This document shows positions 7,083-14,359 of a stretch of DNA of 21,819 nt, piece after piece. Position 1 is the first letter of the stretch; each line of letters begins with the position of its first letter. Under the pieces are notes generated by a model, which made no database searches, was not told the DNA's origin, and worked only from the letters and a program-made list of their open reading frames with translations. Source of the stretch: Thermomicrobiales bacterium (lineage in GTDB: Bacteria; Chloroflexota; Chloroflexia; Thermomicrobiales; UBA6265); NCBI GenBank assembly GCA_019637585.1, contig JAHBVL010000023.1:1-21819 (forward strand), written 5' to 3'. A program made the position numbers and the translations under genes.

Positions 7083-8201
7083 TTGAGCCGGTTTCTTCTC
7101 GATCGGAGTATCGACCGCTGGGCTGATCTTCTGACGGGCTACTGCACCGATGTCCGGCCCGGACAGCAGGTTGCCATCAGCGGAGAACTGCCAGCGCAGC
7201 CGTTGATCGAAGCGACCAGCCGGGCGGTGATGCGGGCCGGAGGACATCCAGTCGTTCTGCCGGTGCTTCCCGGGCTGGATGCAATGCTCCACCGCTCCGG
7301 AATGGATGAGCAGATCTCCTTCATTTCCCCGGTCGAGCGATTCGCGCGGGAAGAGGCGGATGTGTCGATTCGCATTCTGGCGGACGAGAACACCAGGGGA
7401 AGCAGCACCGTCGATCCAGCCCGCAGCATGCTCTGGCGACGAGCCCGGCGTGAGCTCAACCAGCGTTTCGCCGAGCGGGCCGCGAATGGGGAGCTTCGCT
7501 GGTCGCTGACGCTTTTCCCCACACCCGCGTTCGCCCAGGACGCCGGTATGTCGACCGACGAGTACACCGACTTCATCTTTCGTGCCTGCAAGCTGCACGA
7601 ACCAGACCCGGCCGAGGCATGGAGAGCTTTGCGGGCCAGGCAATCCCGGATCATCGACTGGCTCGAACCACGCCAGGAGCTTCATCTGGTCGGGCCGGGC
7701 ACCGATCTCCGCGTCGCGATTGGCGGCCGATCCTGGATCAATTCGGATGGCAGCCGCAATCTTCTGTCCGGCGAGGTCTTTACCGGCCCGGTCGAGGATT
7801 CGGCCGAAGGGGAGATCGCGTGCAGCTTCCCGGTGGTGACCGGTGGACGGGAAATCGCGGGGATTCGCCTGAAGTTCGCCTCAGGGGTGGTGGTCGATGC
7901 GTCGGCTGCGCGCAACGAAGACTATCTGCTCTCCGCGCTCGACTCGGATGAGGGAGCCCGGCGGCTTGGCGAGATCGCCATCGGCACCAACACCGACATC
8001 GACCGGTTCACCGGCCAGATTCTGCTGGACGAGAAAATCGGCGGTACGGCACACCTGGCGCTGGGGCAGGGCTACCCCGAAACCGGCAGCACGAATCGCT
8101 CAGCGATCCACTGGGACCTGATCGTCGATCTCCGGGAGGGAGGGCGGGTCGAAGCCGATGGCCAGCCCCTTGTGGTGAATGGCGACATCCTCATTCGCTG
8201 A
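7083..8201 (+). CDS. Family M29 metallo-aminopeptidase (AmpS/PepS type)
   Basis: About 372 aa, slightly short for M29 aminopeptidases (about 370-415). Two-metal exopeptidase that removes N-terminal residues from peptides, probably in the cytoplasm since no signal peptide is seen. Candidate metal ligands and catalytic residues are E231 in SGEVFTGP, E297 in LGEIAIGTN, H324 in GGTAHLALG, Y331, H343 and D345 in SAIHWDL. DEKIGGT and TNTDI are also family hallmarks. The only plausible start is TTG 7083, six bases after the upstream stop and without a Shine-Dalgarno. Translation therefore probably relies on ribosomes finishing the DUF4389 gene. The last 11 bp overlap the end of the opposing sugar-kinase gene. 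Confidence 0.9.
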   Translation: MSRFLLDRSIDRWADLLTGYCTDVRPGQQVAISGELPAQPLIEATSRAVMRAGGHPVVLPVLPGLDAMLHRSGMDEQISFISPVERFAREEADVSIRILADENTRGSSTVDPARSMLWRRARRELNQRFAERAANGELRWSLTLFPTPAFAQDAGMSTDEYTDFIFRACKLHEPDPAEAWRALRARQSRIIDWLEPRQELHLVGPGTDLRVAIGGRSWINSDGSRNLLSGEVFTGPVEDSAEGEIACSFPVVTGGREIAGIRLKFASGVVVDASAARNEDYLLSALDSDEGARRLGEIAIGTNTDIDRFTGQILLDEKIGGTAHLALGQGYPETGSTNRSAIHWDLIVDLREGGRVEADGQPLVVNGDILIR

Positions 8202-9411
8202 GATCGCGGATGAGGCGGATCGAGCCGCAGAGGATCGTGGGCGAGCCAAAACTCCCTGCTTTCGTCACCACTGGCACACCGGCGGCGGGTCCGGCGCCGA
8301 TCACCCCCCACGGCACGGCAGGCGCGACTTCGCCGCGCAGCCAGATGTACCCCGCGTCGATGAGCTGACAAACCTCCGCGGCGATATCACCGCCGGTCAG
8401 GACAAGACCACCGGTCGATCCCGACCGTATCGGCGCCACGGCGATGCTGGCCAGCTGTCTGGCCAGAAGATGGGGATCGAGGGGCGAGCGCATGCAACCG
8501 GCGTAGGTCACGATCGTGTCTCGGCCGCTCTCCACGGCGTGCTGGACCTGGCTGGCCAGTGCATCACGCTCGGCGTCGCTCCAGACCGTTTCGAGCTGTT
8601 CCGGCCGGATGACGGGCATGCCGCCGCGGCTGGCGATCCCCACCTGGATGGCGCTTGCCTCATGCGCTGACCCGATGATGAGCAGCACCGGTTTCGACGA
8701 CGTGTGCGGTTCGGGGGCCATACAACTCGACTGAGGCTGCAGCTGGCTCCCCAATGCGGCGGCCAGACCGGCCGACCCGGCGGGCAAGGTCCCCGGCAGG
8801 TTGGAGAGCGCGGCGGCGATGGCTTGCAGATCATCATCGGTTTCGGCGTCGATGATGACGATTCCCGGAAAACCGCCGGTGATGGCGTTCGACAGAGCCT
8901 TCTGGCTTTCGCGCACCACGTCGAGGCCGATCTTCGAGATCGGGGCGGGGCAGTCGTCTCGCAGTAGCTCATCGATCCGGGAGGTCGTTTTGCCCTCGCC
9001 GAGCGGTGTCTCGTGCAGCGGAACGCCATTGACCAGGATTTCGCCCTCGACCACCGTTCGGAGCTGGGAGGGGAGTGCCGGGCAGATCACCACGTTGGGT
9101 TTGGCCAGGGTCGACGAGATCAGCGAGAGTTCCAGACCAGGATGTCCGCGGAACGCGCTATCGACCTTGTGATACCAGGACGCTGGATCGCCAGCACTGC
9201 GGATATGCGCCAGCGCCTTGCCGACCCGGTCCGGTACCTCATGGCGCGCGGCGTCACGGGTATCGGCCGACGCAGCGAGGACGTCGACCGGGCATGGCGG
9301 TTGCCGGTCGAGGCAAAGCACCACGGACATACCATGGTGCGCAAGTCCGCCGGCAGTGTCGGCGGCGCCGGTCAGATCATCGGCAATGATGGCGAGCTGC
9401 GGGCCACGCAT
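8191..9411 (-). CDS. dtnK: Four-carbon acid sugar kinase (DUF1537; D-threonate/D-erythronate kinase type)
   Basis: About 406 aa, usual length. It phosphorylates a four-carbon sugar acid, such as D-threonate or D-erythronate, at O4 using ATP. The N-terminal domain has IADDLTGAADTAGGLA and KVDSAFRGHPGLEL, the family's substrate-binding signatures (KxDSTLRG in most members). The C-terminal nucleotide-binding domain has LLIIGSAHEASA and GGLVLTGGDIAAEV. The ATG at 9411 is one base after the TGA of the PdxA-family gene (9413-9415), so translation is likely coupled. DUF1537 kinases next to PdxA2 dehydrogenases are a characterised catabolic pair, which supports the call. The exact substrate (threonate or erythronate, D or L) cannot be fixed from sequence, so the symbol is tentative. 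Confidence 0.88.
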   Translation of the reverse strand: MRGPQLAIIADDLTGAADTAGGLAHHGMSVVLCLDRQPPCPVDVLAASADTRDAARHEVPDRVGKALAHIRSAGDPASWYHKVDSAFRGHPGLELSLISSTLAKPNVVICPALPSQLRTVVEGEILVNGVPLHETPLGEGKTTSRIDELLRDDCPAPISKIGLDVVRESQKALSNAITGGFPGIVIIDAETDDDLQAIAAALSNLPGTLPAGSAGLAAALGSQLQPQSSCMAPEPHTSSKPVLLIIGSAHEASAIQVGIASRGGMPVIRPEQLETVWSDAERDALASQVQHAVESGRDTIVTYAGCMRSPLDPHLLARQLASIAVAPIRSGSTGGLVLTGGDIAAEVCQLIDAGYIWLRGEVAPAVPWGVIGAGPAAGVPVVTKAGSFGSPTILCGSIRLIRDLSE

Positions 9412-9412
9412 G

Positions 9413-10432
9413 TCACGACGCGCTTGTGCGACGAGCGCGAACCATCTTCACCGCCACATCGATGGCAGCCAGCATGCTTTCCTCGCTGGCGACTCCCTGA
9501 CCGGCGATATCGAATGCTGTGCCATGGTCGACTGATGTCCGGATGATCGGCAACCCGACACTCACATTGACCCCGGAATCGAACGCCAGGAGTTTCATCG
9601 GAATGTGCCCCTGGTCGTGATACATGGCGACGACGATATCGAAGAGGCCCTTGGTGGCGCGCAGGAAGACCGTGTCGCCCGGTTGAGGATCGGTCACGCG
9701 CAGCCCTCTGGCGCGCGCTGCGTCGATCGCCGGCTGGATCTCCTCGATCTCCTGATTGCCGAAGATGCCACCTTCACCGGCATGCGGATTGAGTCCCGCC
9801 ACCGCGATCAACGGATCGGGGATGCCCAGCGCGACACACGACTCGTAGGCGATGTCGATCACCTCTTCGACCCGCTTGCGGGTGACCCGGGCGATGGCCT
9901 CGGAGAGCGCGACATGGGTCGAAACATGGACGACCTTCAGATTAGGGCCGACCAGCAGCATGCTGACCTTTTCCGCTCTGGTGCGTTCGGCGAGCAGTTC
10001 GGTGTGACCGGCATACGTGTAGCCGGCCGCATGCATGGCGGCTTTGTTCAGGGGAGCGGTGACGATGCCGTCGATGTCGCCGGCGATGGCCAGGTCTGTC
10101 GCGGTGAAGACATACTCGACCGCCGCATTGCCGCTCACCGCGGAGATCTCGCCAAGAGGACAATCGCGCGGATCGGCGTTTTTCAGGTCGAGGAGGGAGA
10201 CAAAACCCGGTTCGAAGAGACCAGCCGCGGGATCGGTGACCGGAAAGATGGTGGGTGCGGCTTCTCCCAGCAGGGGCATGGTTCGTTCGAGGATGCGACG
10301 GTCACCAACCACGAAGGGCCGACAGAGGGCGAAGACCTCCCGGTGCAACAGCGCTTTCAGGGTGATTTCCGGTCCGATACCGGAGGGGTCGCCAAGGGTG
10401 AGCGCCAGCAGGGGGCGTTCCTGTACATCCAT
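9413..10432 (-). CDS. pdxA2: PdxA-family 4-phospho-D-threonate/erythronate dehydrogenase (PdxA2)
   Basis: About 339 aa, full family length. NAD-dependent oxidative decarboxylase related to 4-hydroxythreonine-4-phosphate dehydrogenase. Beside a DUF1537 kinase it most likely converts 4-phospho-D-threonate or -erythronate to dihydroxyacetone phosphate plus CO2, rather than serving vitamin B6 synthesis. Signatures: LTLGDPSGIGPEI at the N-terminus, TAPLNKAAM, and the three metal-binding histidines H143 (AGHTELLA), H276 (YHDQGHIPMK) and H303 (SVDHGTAFDIAG). GLNPHAGEGGIFG is also diagnostic. ATG 10432 has GGAG about ten bases upstream. It lies 79 bp downstream of the deoxyribosyltransferase and one base before the kinase. 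A true PdxA role remains possible, since no other pyridoxine genes are visible. Confidence 0.9.
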   Translation of the reverse strand: MDVQERPLLALTLGDPSGIGPEITLKALLHREVFALCRPFVVGDRRILERTMPLLGEAAPTIFPVTDPAAGLFEPGFVSLLDLKNADPRDCPLGEISAVSGNAAVEYVFTATDLAIAGDIDGIVTAPLNKAAMHAAGYTYAGHTELLAERTRAEKVSMLLVGPNLKVVHVSTHVALSEAIARVTRKRVEEVIDIAYESCVALGIPDPLIAVAGLNPHAGEGGIFGNQEIEEIQPAIDAARARGLRVTDPQPGDTVFLRATKGLFDIVVAMYHDQGHIPMKLLAFDSGVNVSVGLPIIRTSVDHGTAFDIAGQGVASEESMLAAIDVAVKMVRARRTSAS

Positions 10433-10511
10433 CGGGCCAGCTCCAGTCGCGCGATCGGCATCTCTTGCCGCGACATTCTACCCGCGCATTCGGTATCAGT
10501 CGCGATGCCGC

Positions 10512-10994
10512 TTACCCGGAGTTGGCCCAGGAACGCAATGATGCCAGGAGCGCGTCGCGACGCTGGTGAACCGAACCGCCCGACGCTTCGATGAAGTACT
10601 GCACCTGCAGATTGACGATCGACGCGTCGTTGTCGCCAGCCAGCCGCCAGTCGGTGCGAAGTCCTTCGATTCGCTTGCCAAGCGCAAAGGCGTATCCGAT
10701 TTCAGCGGCGGTCCCGGAGTCGACGTCGACGCCGTCGAGAATCGCTACCACGCCATCGGCTGACTGGATACTTGCCGCATTCGACCGGCCAAGCTCGATG
10801 TTGATCTCGCTCAGGATCGAGAATCGCGCCGAGCGGCTGTCCAGCGCCATGGCCCGCCCGAAATCGTCGTCGAAGCGGTGATCGTCCCAGGGATTGATCA
10901 CCTCGACGATCTGCGCAAGTTCACTGGCGAATTCAGTCATGAATCCGCTGGTCGATTCGGCAAAGCCGAGCGGGGAAGCGAGATAGATTTTCAG
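10512..10994 (-). CDS. Nucleoside 2-deoxyribosyltransferase, apparent CTG start
   Basis: About 160 aa, usual family length. The enzyme transfers deoxyribose between nucleobases or hydrolyses deoxynucleoside bonds. The N-terminal strand KIYLASPLGFAES and the catalytic region VDSGTAAEIGYAFALGK, with nucleophile E98, are classic. Starting at the first ATG (10940) would remove residues 1-18 including the conserved KIYLASPLGF. The frame continues upstream to CTG 10992-10994, preceded by AGGAG (11001-11005) with an ideal 6-base gap. No ATG, GTG or TTG lies between the Shine-Dalgarno and this motif, so CTG is the probable start. The CTG overlaps the TGA of the upstream NlpC/P60 gene as CTGA. The role may be nucleotide salvage; no partner enzyme is nearby. 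Confidence 0.85.
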   Translation of the reverse strand: MKIYLASPLGFAESTSGFMTEFASELAQIVEVINPWDDHRFDDDFGRAMALDSRSARFSILSEINIELGRSNAASIQSADGVVAILDGVDVDSGTAAEIGYAFALGKRIEGLRTDWRLAGDNDASIVNLQVQYFIEASGGSVHQRRDALLASLRSWANSG

Positions 10995-11005
10995 ATGATT
11001 CTCCT
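10991..11005 (-). promoter_or_regulatory. AGGAG plus CTGA stop-start overlap
   Basis: On the minus strand AGGAG (11001-11005), six bases, then CTGA. CTG starts the deoxyribosyltransferase while TGA ends the NlpC/P60 gene. This mirrors the common ATGA coupling overlap with a rare start codon. Confidence 0.7.
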
Positions 11006-13165
11006 GGCTCCATACCAGCGCGTCAGGTAGTAGGCGCCTGTCAGGTTGCTGATGATAACGCCGTCTGTCTCATTCGACGCGTGCACGAACTGGTTGTTGC
11101 CGATGTAGATGCCATTGTGCGACAGCCCCGTGGTGTAGGTATTGGCGAAGTTGACGATATCGCCCGGTTGCAGGTCACCCCAGGCCACAGGGCGGCCATA
11201 GGTGTACTGGTTGATCACCCCGCCCACCAGATTGATGCCGGTGGTGTTGAACATCACCCAGTAAACGAAACCCGCGCAGTCGAATTGCGCCGGACCGCGT
11301 CCCGCCCAGACGTAGGGATAGCCGATGTAGCGCAGCGCATAGTTGACGATGGCTTGTCCCGTGGCGGTGCCGCCCCCGGCTCCCGCGTTGCCGACCGGTG
11401 TCGTCGTGCCGGGCGCGGTCGTCGAACCTGGGCTGAGCGCGGCGCTGGTCCAGGTTAGGTAGTCGCCATGCATGTAGCCGGTGGTGCTTCCCCAACTGAC
11501 CGGATAGAAGCCATTCGATTTGGCGCCGGTGATCTTGACCACCGTTCCGGCTGGCGCCACGGCGGTGGTGCCGGCATTCAGCGTTGCTCCGGACCGCAGG
11601 CGAAGTGATTCAGTCACACGGGCGTGGCTCCCTGCGGTGAGATCGGATGATCCTACCGACCCTGAAGAGCTCGAACCGGCGCCGGTGGCCAGATAGTCGC
11701 GATGGATGAACCCGTTGGAGCCATTGCGGGTCACGGCGATCCATTCGCCAACCGATCCCGCTCGGACGGTGAGTCCCGAACCTTCGACGAGCACCGAGAT
11801 GACCGCTCCCGTGTGGCTGGCGCTCGACCGGAATCGCACGCCGGCGCCGTCGGTGCCACTCACATGCACCGTCTGACCGGTCGAGTAGCCTCCCGAGGTC
11901 GAACCGGCGCCTGACGTGCCGGAGCCAAAGTAGTCGGAGTGCACCCAGCCGTTCTGGCCGCCACAAACGACCGGCACCCAGCCACTCTGGAGAGAACCCC
12001 GGATGGTGGCCGAAGCGCCCGACGCCAGGGTGGTGATGACGGCGCCGTCGAAGGAGGCCGAGGCCCGGCAGCGAAGCGAGGCCCCGTCAGTATTGCGAAC
12101 CGTGCCGGTCCCGCCGGTAGACGTACTCGATCCTGGCGTATTGCCGACGTATTCAGCCCAGATCCACCCATTCTGACCGGCGCAGTAAACCGGTTGCCAG
12201 CTCCCCGACACAGCCCCCCGGGAGGTTACCGCTGCCCCTTCCGACAAGACGGTGATTGTGGCGGCATCCATGTTGGCGCCGGCCCGGCACCGGACACCGG
12301 CCCCGCCGGTTCCCACGACATATCCCGTACCGCCACCGATGATGGCCGACACCTCGCCCGCTTCCGTGGCCACAGGATCGGGGGAGAGGATCATGGCCTC
12401 GGCAGCGGCATCCGTGGTTTCGGCAGATGGCGACTCCGCGACACTCGGAGCGGACATCTCTGGTGTCCCTTCAGGGGTGGCTTCCGGTTCAGCCTCGGTC
12501 GTTTCCGTGGCCTCGGGGAGGGGCGCGTCAGCGATCTCGGTTGGGTCGGAGGTTGGCTCGTCCGAGGCTGGCGTTTCGCTCACCGGCGCTTCTCCGAGCT
12601 CCGGTTCTTCCACGGGCGCTGGTGGGTCGAAAACGAGGGTTTGAACGTATCCGTTCTGCTCGGCGCACCGCACCGGCTGCCAGCCATCGATCGCATCGGC
12701 GGTCAGTCCGATCTCCTGACCGGGCTGAAGCATGACGATGATGGTCGCGTCGTTGCGCGGTTCGGCAAGACAGGGAACCGCTGTGGCCGGCTGCACGAGT
12801 TTCCAGGCGATGATCACCGGCTCTGGTTCGACGACGGGATCGGCGGGATCTGTGGTGACAACCGATACCAGAAGGTACCCGACCGACAGCGATGTTCCAG
12901 CCTGCACCCAGAGTTGACCGTCGAACATCGACGGAATTGGCCCATCGAGGAGGGTGACGGCACTGCCGGCGCCGATCCATTCGACGAGAGGGGACTCACT
13001 GGTCGGTTCGGCATAGAGACCGGCGTCGACGAGCACAACCGCGCTCTGACCGGCCTGCGCAGGGCTTTCCGCCTGCTGGGCTGCTGTCTGGAGTGGCCCC
13101 AGCAGAGAAAACGCCATCATCCCGGCGAATGTTGCCGAGATCCACCATCGCATTGTCCTGAACAT
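10991..13165 (-). CDS. Secreted multi-SH3b NlpC/P60 peptidoglycan hydrolase
   Basis: About 724 aa. Signal peptide at residues 1-28 (MFRTMRWWISATFAGMMAFS, ending TAAQQ). Two SH3b-like units come first, then a low-complexity Glu/Thr/Pro/Ala linker. Four more SH3b units follow, with typical VRCRAGANMDAATITVL and GQNGWIWAEY patterns. The C-terminal 110 residues are an NlpC/P60 cysteine peptidase with C630 (FDCAGFVYWV), H683 (LSHNGIYIG) and H695 (FVHASN). These cut D-Glu-diaminopimelate-type bonds in wall peptides; the SH3b units probably bind the wall. Several SH3b units hold a matching Cys pair. ATG 13165 is preceded by GGGGAGAG; an open frame runs further upstream without domain or signal similarity. 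This is the first gene of the minus-strand cluster ending at 8191. Confidence 0.9.
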   Translation of the reverse strand: MFRTMRWWISATFAGMMAFSLLGPLQTAAQQAESPAQAGQSAVVLVDAGLYAEPTSESPLVEWIGAGSAVTLLDGPIPSMFDGQLWVQAGTSLSVGYLLVSVVTTDPADPVVEPEPVIIAWKLVQPATAVPCLAEPRNDATIIVMLQPGQEIGLTADAIDGWQPVRCAEQNGYVQTLVFDPPAPVEEPELGEAPVSETPASDEPTSDPTEIADAPLPEATETTEAEPEATPEGTPEMSAPSVAESPSAETTDAAAEAMILSPDPVATEAGEVSAIIGGGTGYVVGTGGAGVRCRAGANMDAATITVLSEGAAVTSRGAVSGSWQPVYCAGQNGWIWAEYVGNTPGSSTSTGGTGTVRNTDGASLRCRASASFDGAVITTLASGASATIRGSLQSGWVPVVCGGQNGWVHSDYFGSGTSGAGSTSGGYSTGQTVHVSGTDGAGVRFRSSASHTGAVISVLVEGSGLTVRAGSVGEWIAVTRNGSNGFIHRDYLATGAGSSSSGSVGSSDLTAGSHARVTESLRLRSGATLNAGTTAVAPAGTVVKITGAKSNGFYPVSWGSTTGYMHGDYLTWTSAALSPGSTTAPGTTTPVGNAGAGGGTATGQAIVNYALRYIGYPYVWAGRGPAQFDCAGFVYWVMFNTTGINLVGGVINQYTYGRPVAWGDLQPGDIVNFANTYTTGLSHNGIYIGNNQFVHASNETDGVIISNLTGAYYLTRWYGARRII

Positions 13166-13446
13166 CGAAGCGCTCTCCCCGCCGGTTGCTCTGTTTGCGT
13201 GCAGTAGCGGGAGTCCGCCGAAGCGAAGCCGGTCGCTCGGTGGTGCGGGGAAGCGCGAATCCGCCGCCAGCCAGCGACGACTCGTCAGATGGGAACCGTA
13301 GGTGACATGCGGGACGGCTTCCAGACGAGGGGATAGGCCATTGGTCCTGATTTGGCACAGGACTTTTCGTCCCCCAGGCGTGCGGCGAGTGGCCCGGGGC
13401 ATGTAGGATGGAGCGCAACGTTCGCATGTGCAGGGAGGACGCAATT
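13166..13446. other. Divergent intergenic region between NlpC/P60 and SMP-30 genes
   Basis: 281 bp that must hold both promoters. I see a 6-bp hairpin GTCCTG (13344-13349) with CAGGAC (13358-13363) followed by TTTT on the plus strand, and a TAGGAT (13404-13409) that could be a -10 for the SMP-30 gene, but no convincing -35. No RNA gene or riboswitch was recognised. Confidence 0.4.
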
Positions 13447-14352
13447 GTGGCTGAGAGCGACTATGAGATTCTCGATCCCCGGTTTGGTTCGCTGATCAAA
13501 ACGACCGCCAGAGTCGAGCATCTCTTCGAAGGGTGCCGCTGGGCGGAGGGTCCGGCATGGTTTGCCGCCGGGCGCTATCTGGTCTGGAGCGATATCCCCA
13601 ACGACCGGATGATGCGCTGGGATGAAACGTCGGGGGTGACGAGCGTTTTCCGGTATCCGGCTGGCTACACCAATGGCCACACCGTCGATCGGGAGGGCCG
13701 GCTCGTGTCATGCGAGCATGGCGGTCGGCGGGTGACGCGGACCGAGCACGACGGCAGCATCACCGTCATCGCAGACAACTATCAGGGCAAGCGACTCAAC
13801 AGCCCGAACGATGTCGTGGTCAAGTCGGACGGTTCGATCTGGTTCACTGATCCTGCCTATGGCATCGATTCCGACTATGAGGGGCACAAGGGAGAGAACG
13901 AGATCGGTGGTTGCTACGTTTTCCGGGTCGATCCCGACAGCGGGGAGATCGAAGCGGTGATCACCGACCTGGTTCGGCCGAACGGATTGGCCTTTTCCCC
14001 CGACGAATCGCTCCTCTATGTCGTCGACACCGGCGAGCAGCGACCCAAACCGATGTATGTCTACGATGTCGACAACGAAGGTGGGCTTTCCAACCAGAGG
14101 CTCTTCGCCAAGTGCACGGCGGGGGTGTTCGACGGGTTCCGCTGCGATACCGAGGGCCGGATCTGGACCAGCGCCGGCGATGGCGTCCACTGCTATCACC
14201 CGGACGGCACCCTGTTGGGCAAGGTGCTGGTGCCGGAGGTCGTGGCCAATGTGGAATGGGGCGGAGCGAAGCGCAACCGTCTCTTCATGTGCGGCACGAC
14301 GTCGCTCTACTCGGTGTTGCTGCCGGTGAACGGCGCCAGCCGGCCCCAGTAG
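13447..14352 (+). CDS. SMP-30/gluconolactonase/LRE family protein
   Basis: About 301 aa, full length for this six-bladed beta-propeller lactonase family. Members open sugar lactones such as gluconolactone using one divalent metal. Candidate metal ligands are E34 in WAEGPAWF, N179 in RPNGLAFSPD and D229 in FDGFRCD, with N121 in LNSPNDVVV also conserved. The sequence is very typical (GSIWFTDPAYGI, DTEGRIWTSAGDG). GTG 13447 lies eight bases after AGGGAGG (13432-13438); ATG 13426 and 13408 are in frame but lie upstream of or inside that ribosome site. No signal peptide, so cytoplasmic. It diverges from the NlpC/P60 cluster, whose distal genes break down sugar acids. Feeding lactone-derived acids to that pathway is possible but unsupported by shared regulation. 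Confidence 0.92.
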   Translation: MAESDYEILDPRFGSLIKTTARVEHLFEGCRWAEGPAWFAAGRYLVWSDIPNDRMMRWDETSGVTSVFRYPAGYTNGHTVDREGRLVSCEHGGRRVTRTEHDGSITVIADNYQGKRLNSPNDVVVKSDGSIWFTDPAYGIDSDYEGHKGENEIGGCYVFRVDPDSGEIEAVITDLVRPNGLAFSPDESLLYVVDTGEQRPKPMYVYDVDNEGGLSNQRLFAKCTAGVFDGFRCDTEGRIWTSAGDGVHCYHPDGTLLGKVLVPEVVANVEWGGAKRNRLFMCGTTSLYSVLLPVNGASRPQ

Positions 14353-14359
14353 CCGGCGT

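Noticed and set aside
6417-7685. Minus-strand open frame of 422 codons opposite the DUF4389 and M29 genes
   Set aside because: Spans two well-supported genes and their junction on the other strand. Its composition is that of reversed high-GC coding sequence.
9413-10432. Calling the dehydrogenase a vitamin B6 biosynthesis PdxA
   Set aside because: Its one-base gap to a DUF1537 kinase matches the characterised sugar-acid pathway better. B6 synthesis cannot be excluded from sequence alone.
11939-13207. Plus-strand open frame of 422 codons inside the NlpC/P60 gene
   Set aside because: Opposite strand of repeated SH3b-coding DNA; no recognisable motif.
13166-13444. Extending the NlpC/P60 protein to an upstream start at 13444
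   Set aside because: The extra 93 residues have no domain and would bury the signal peptide; ATG 13165 has a good Shine-Dalgarno.
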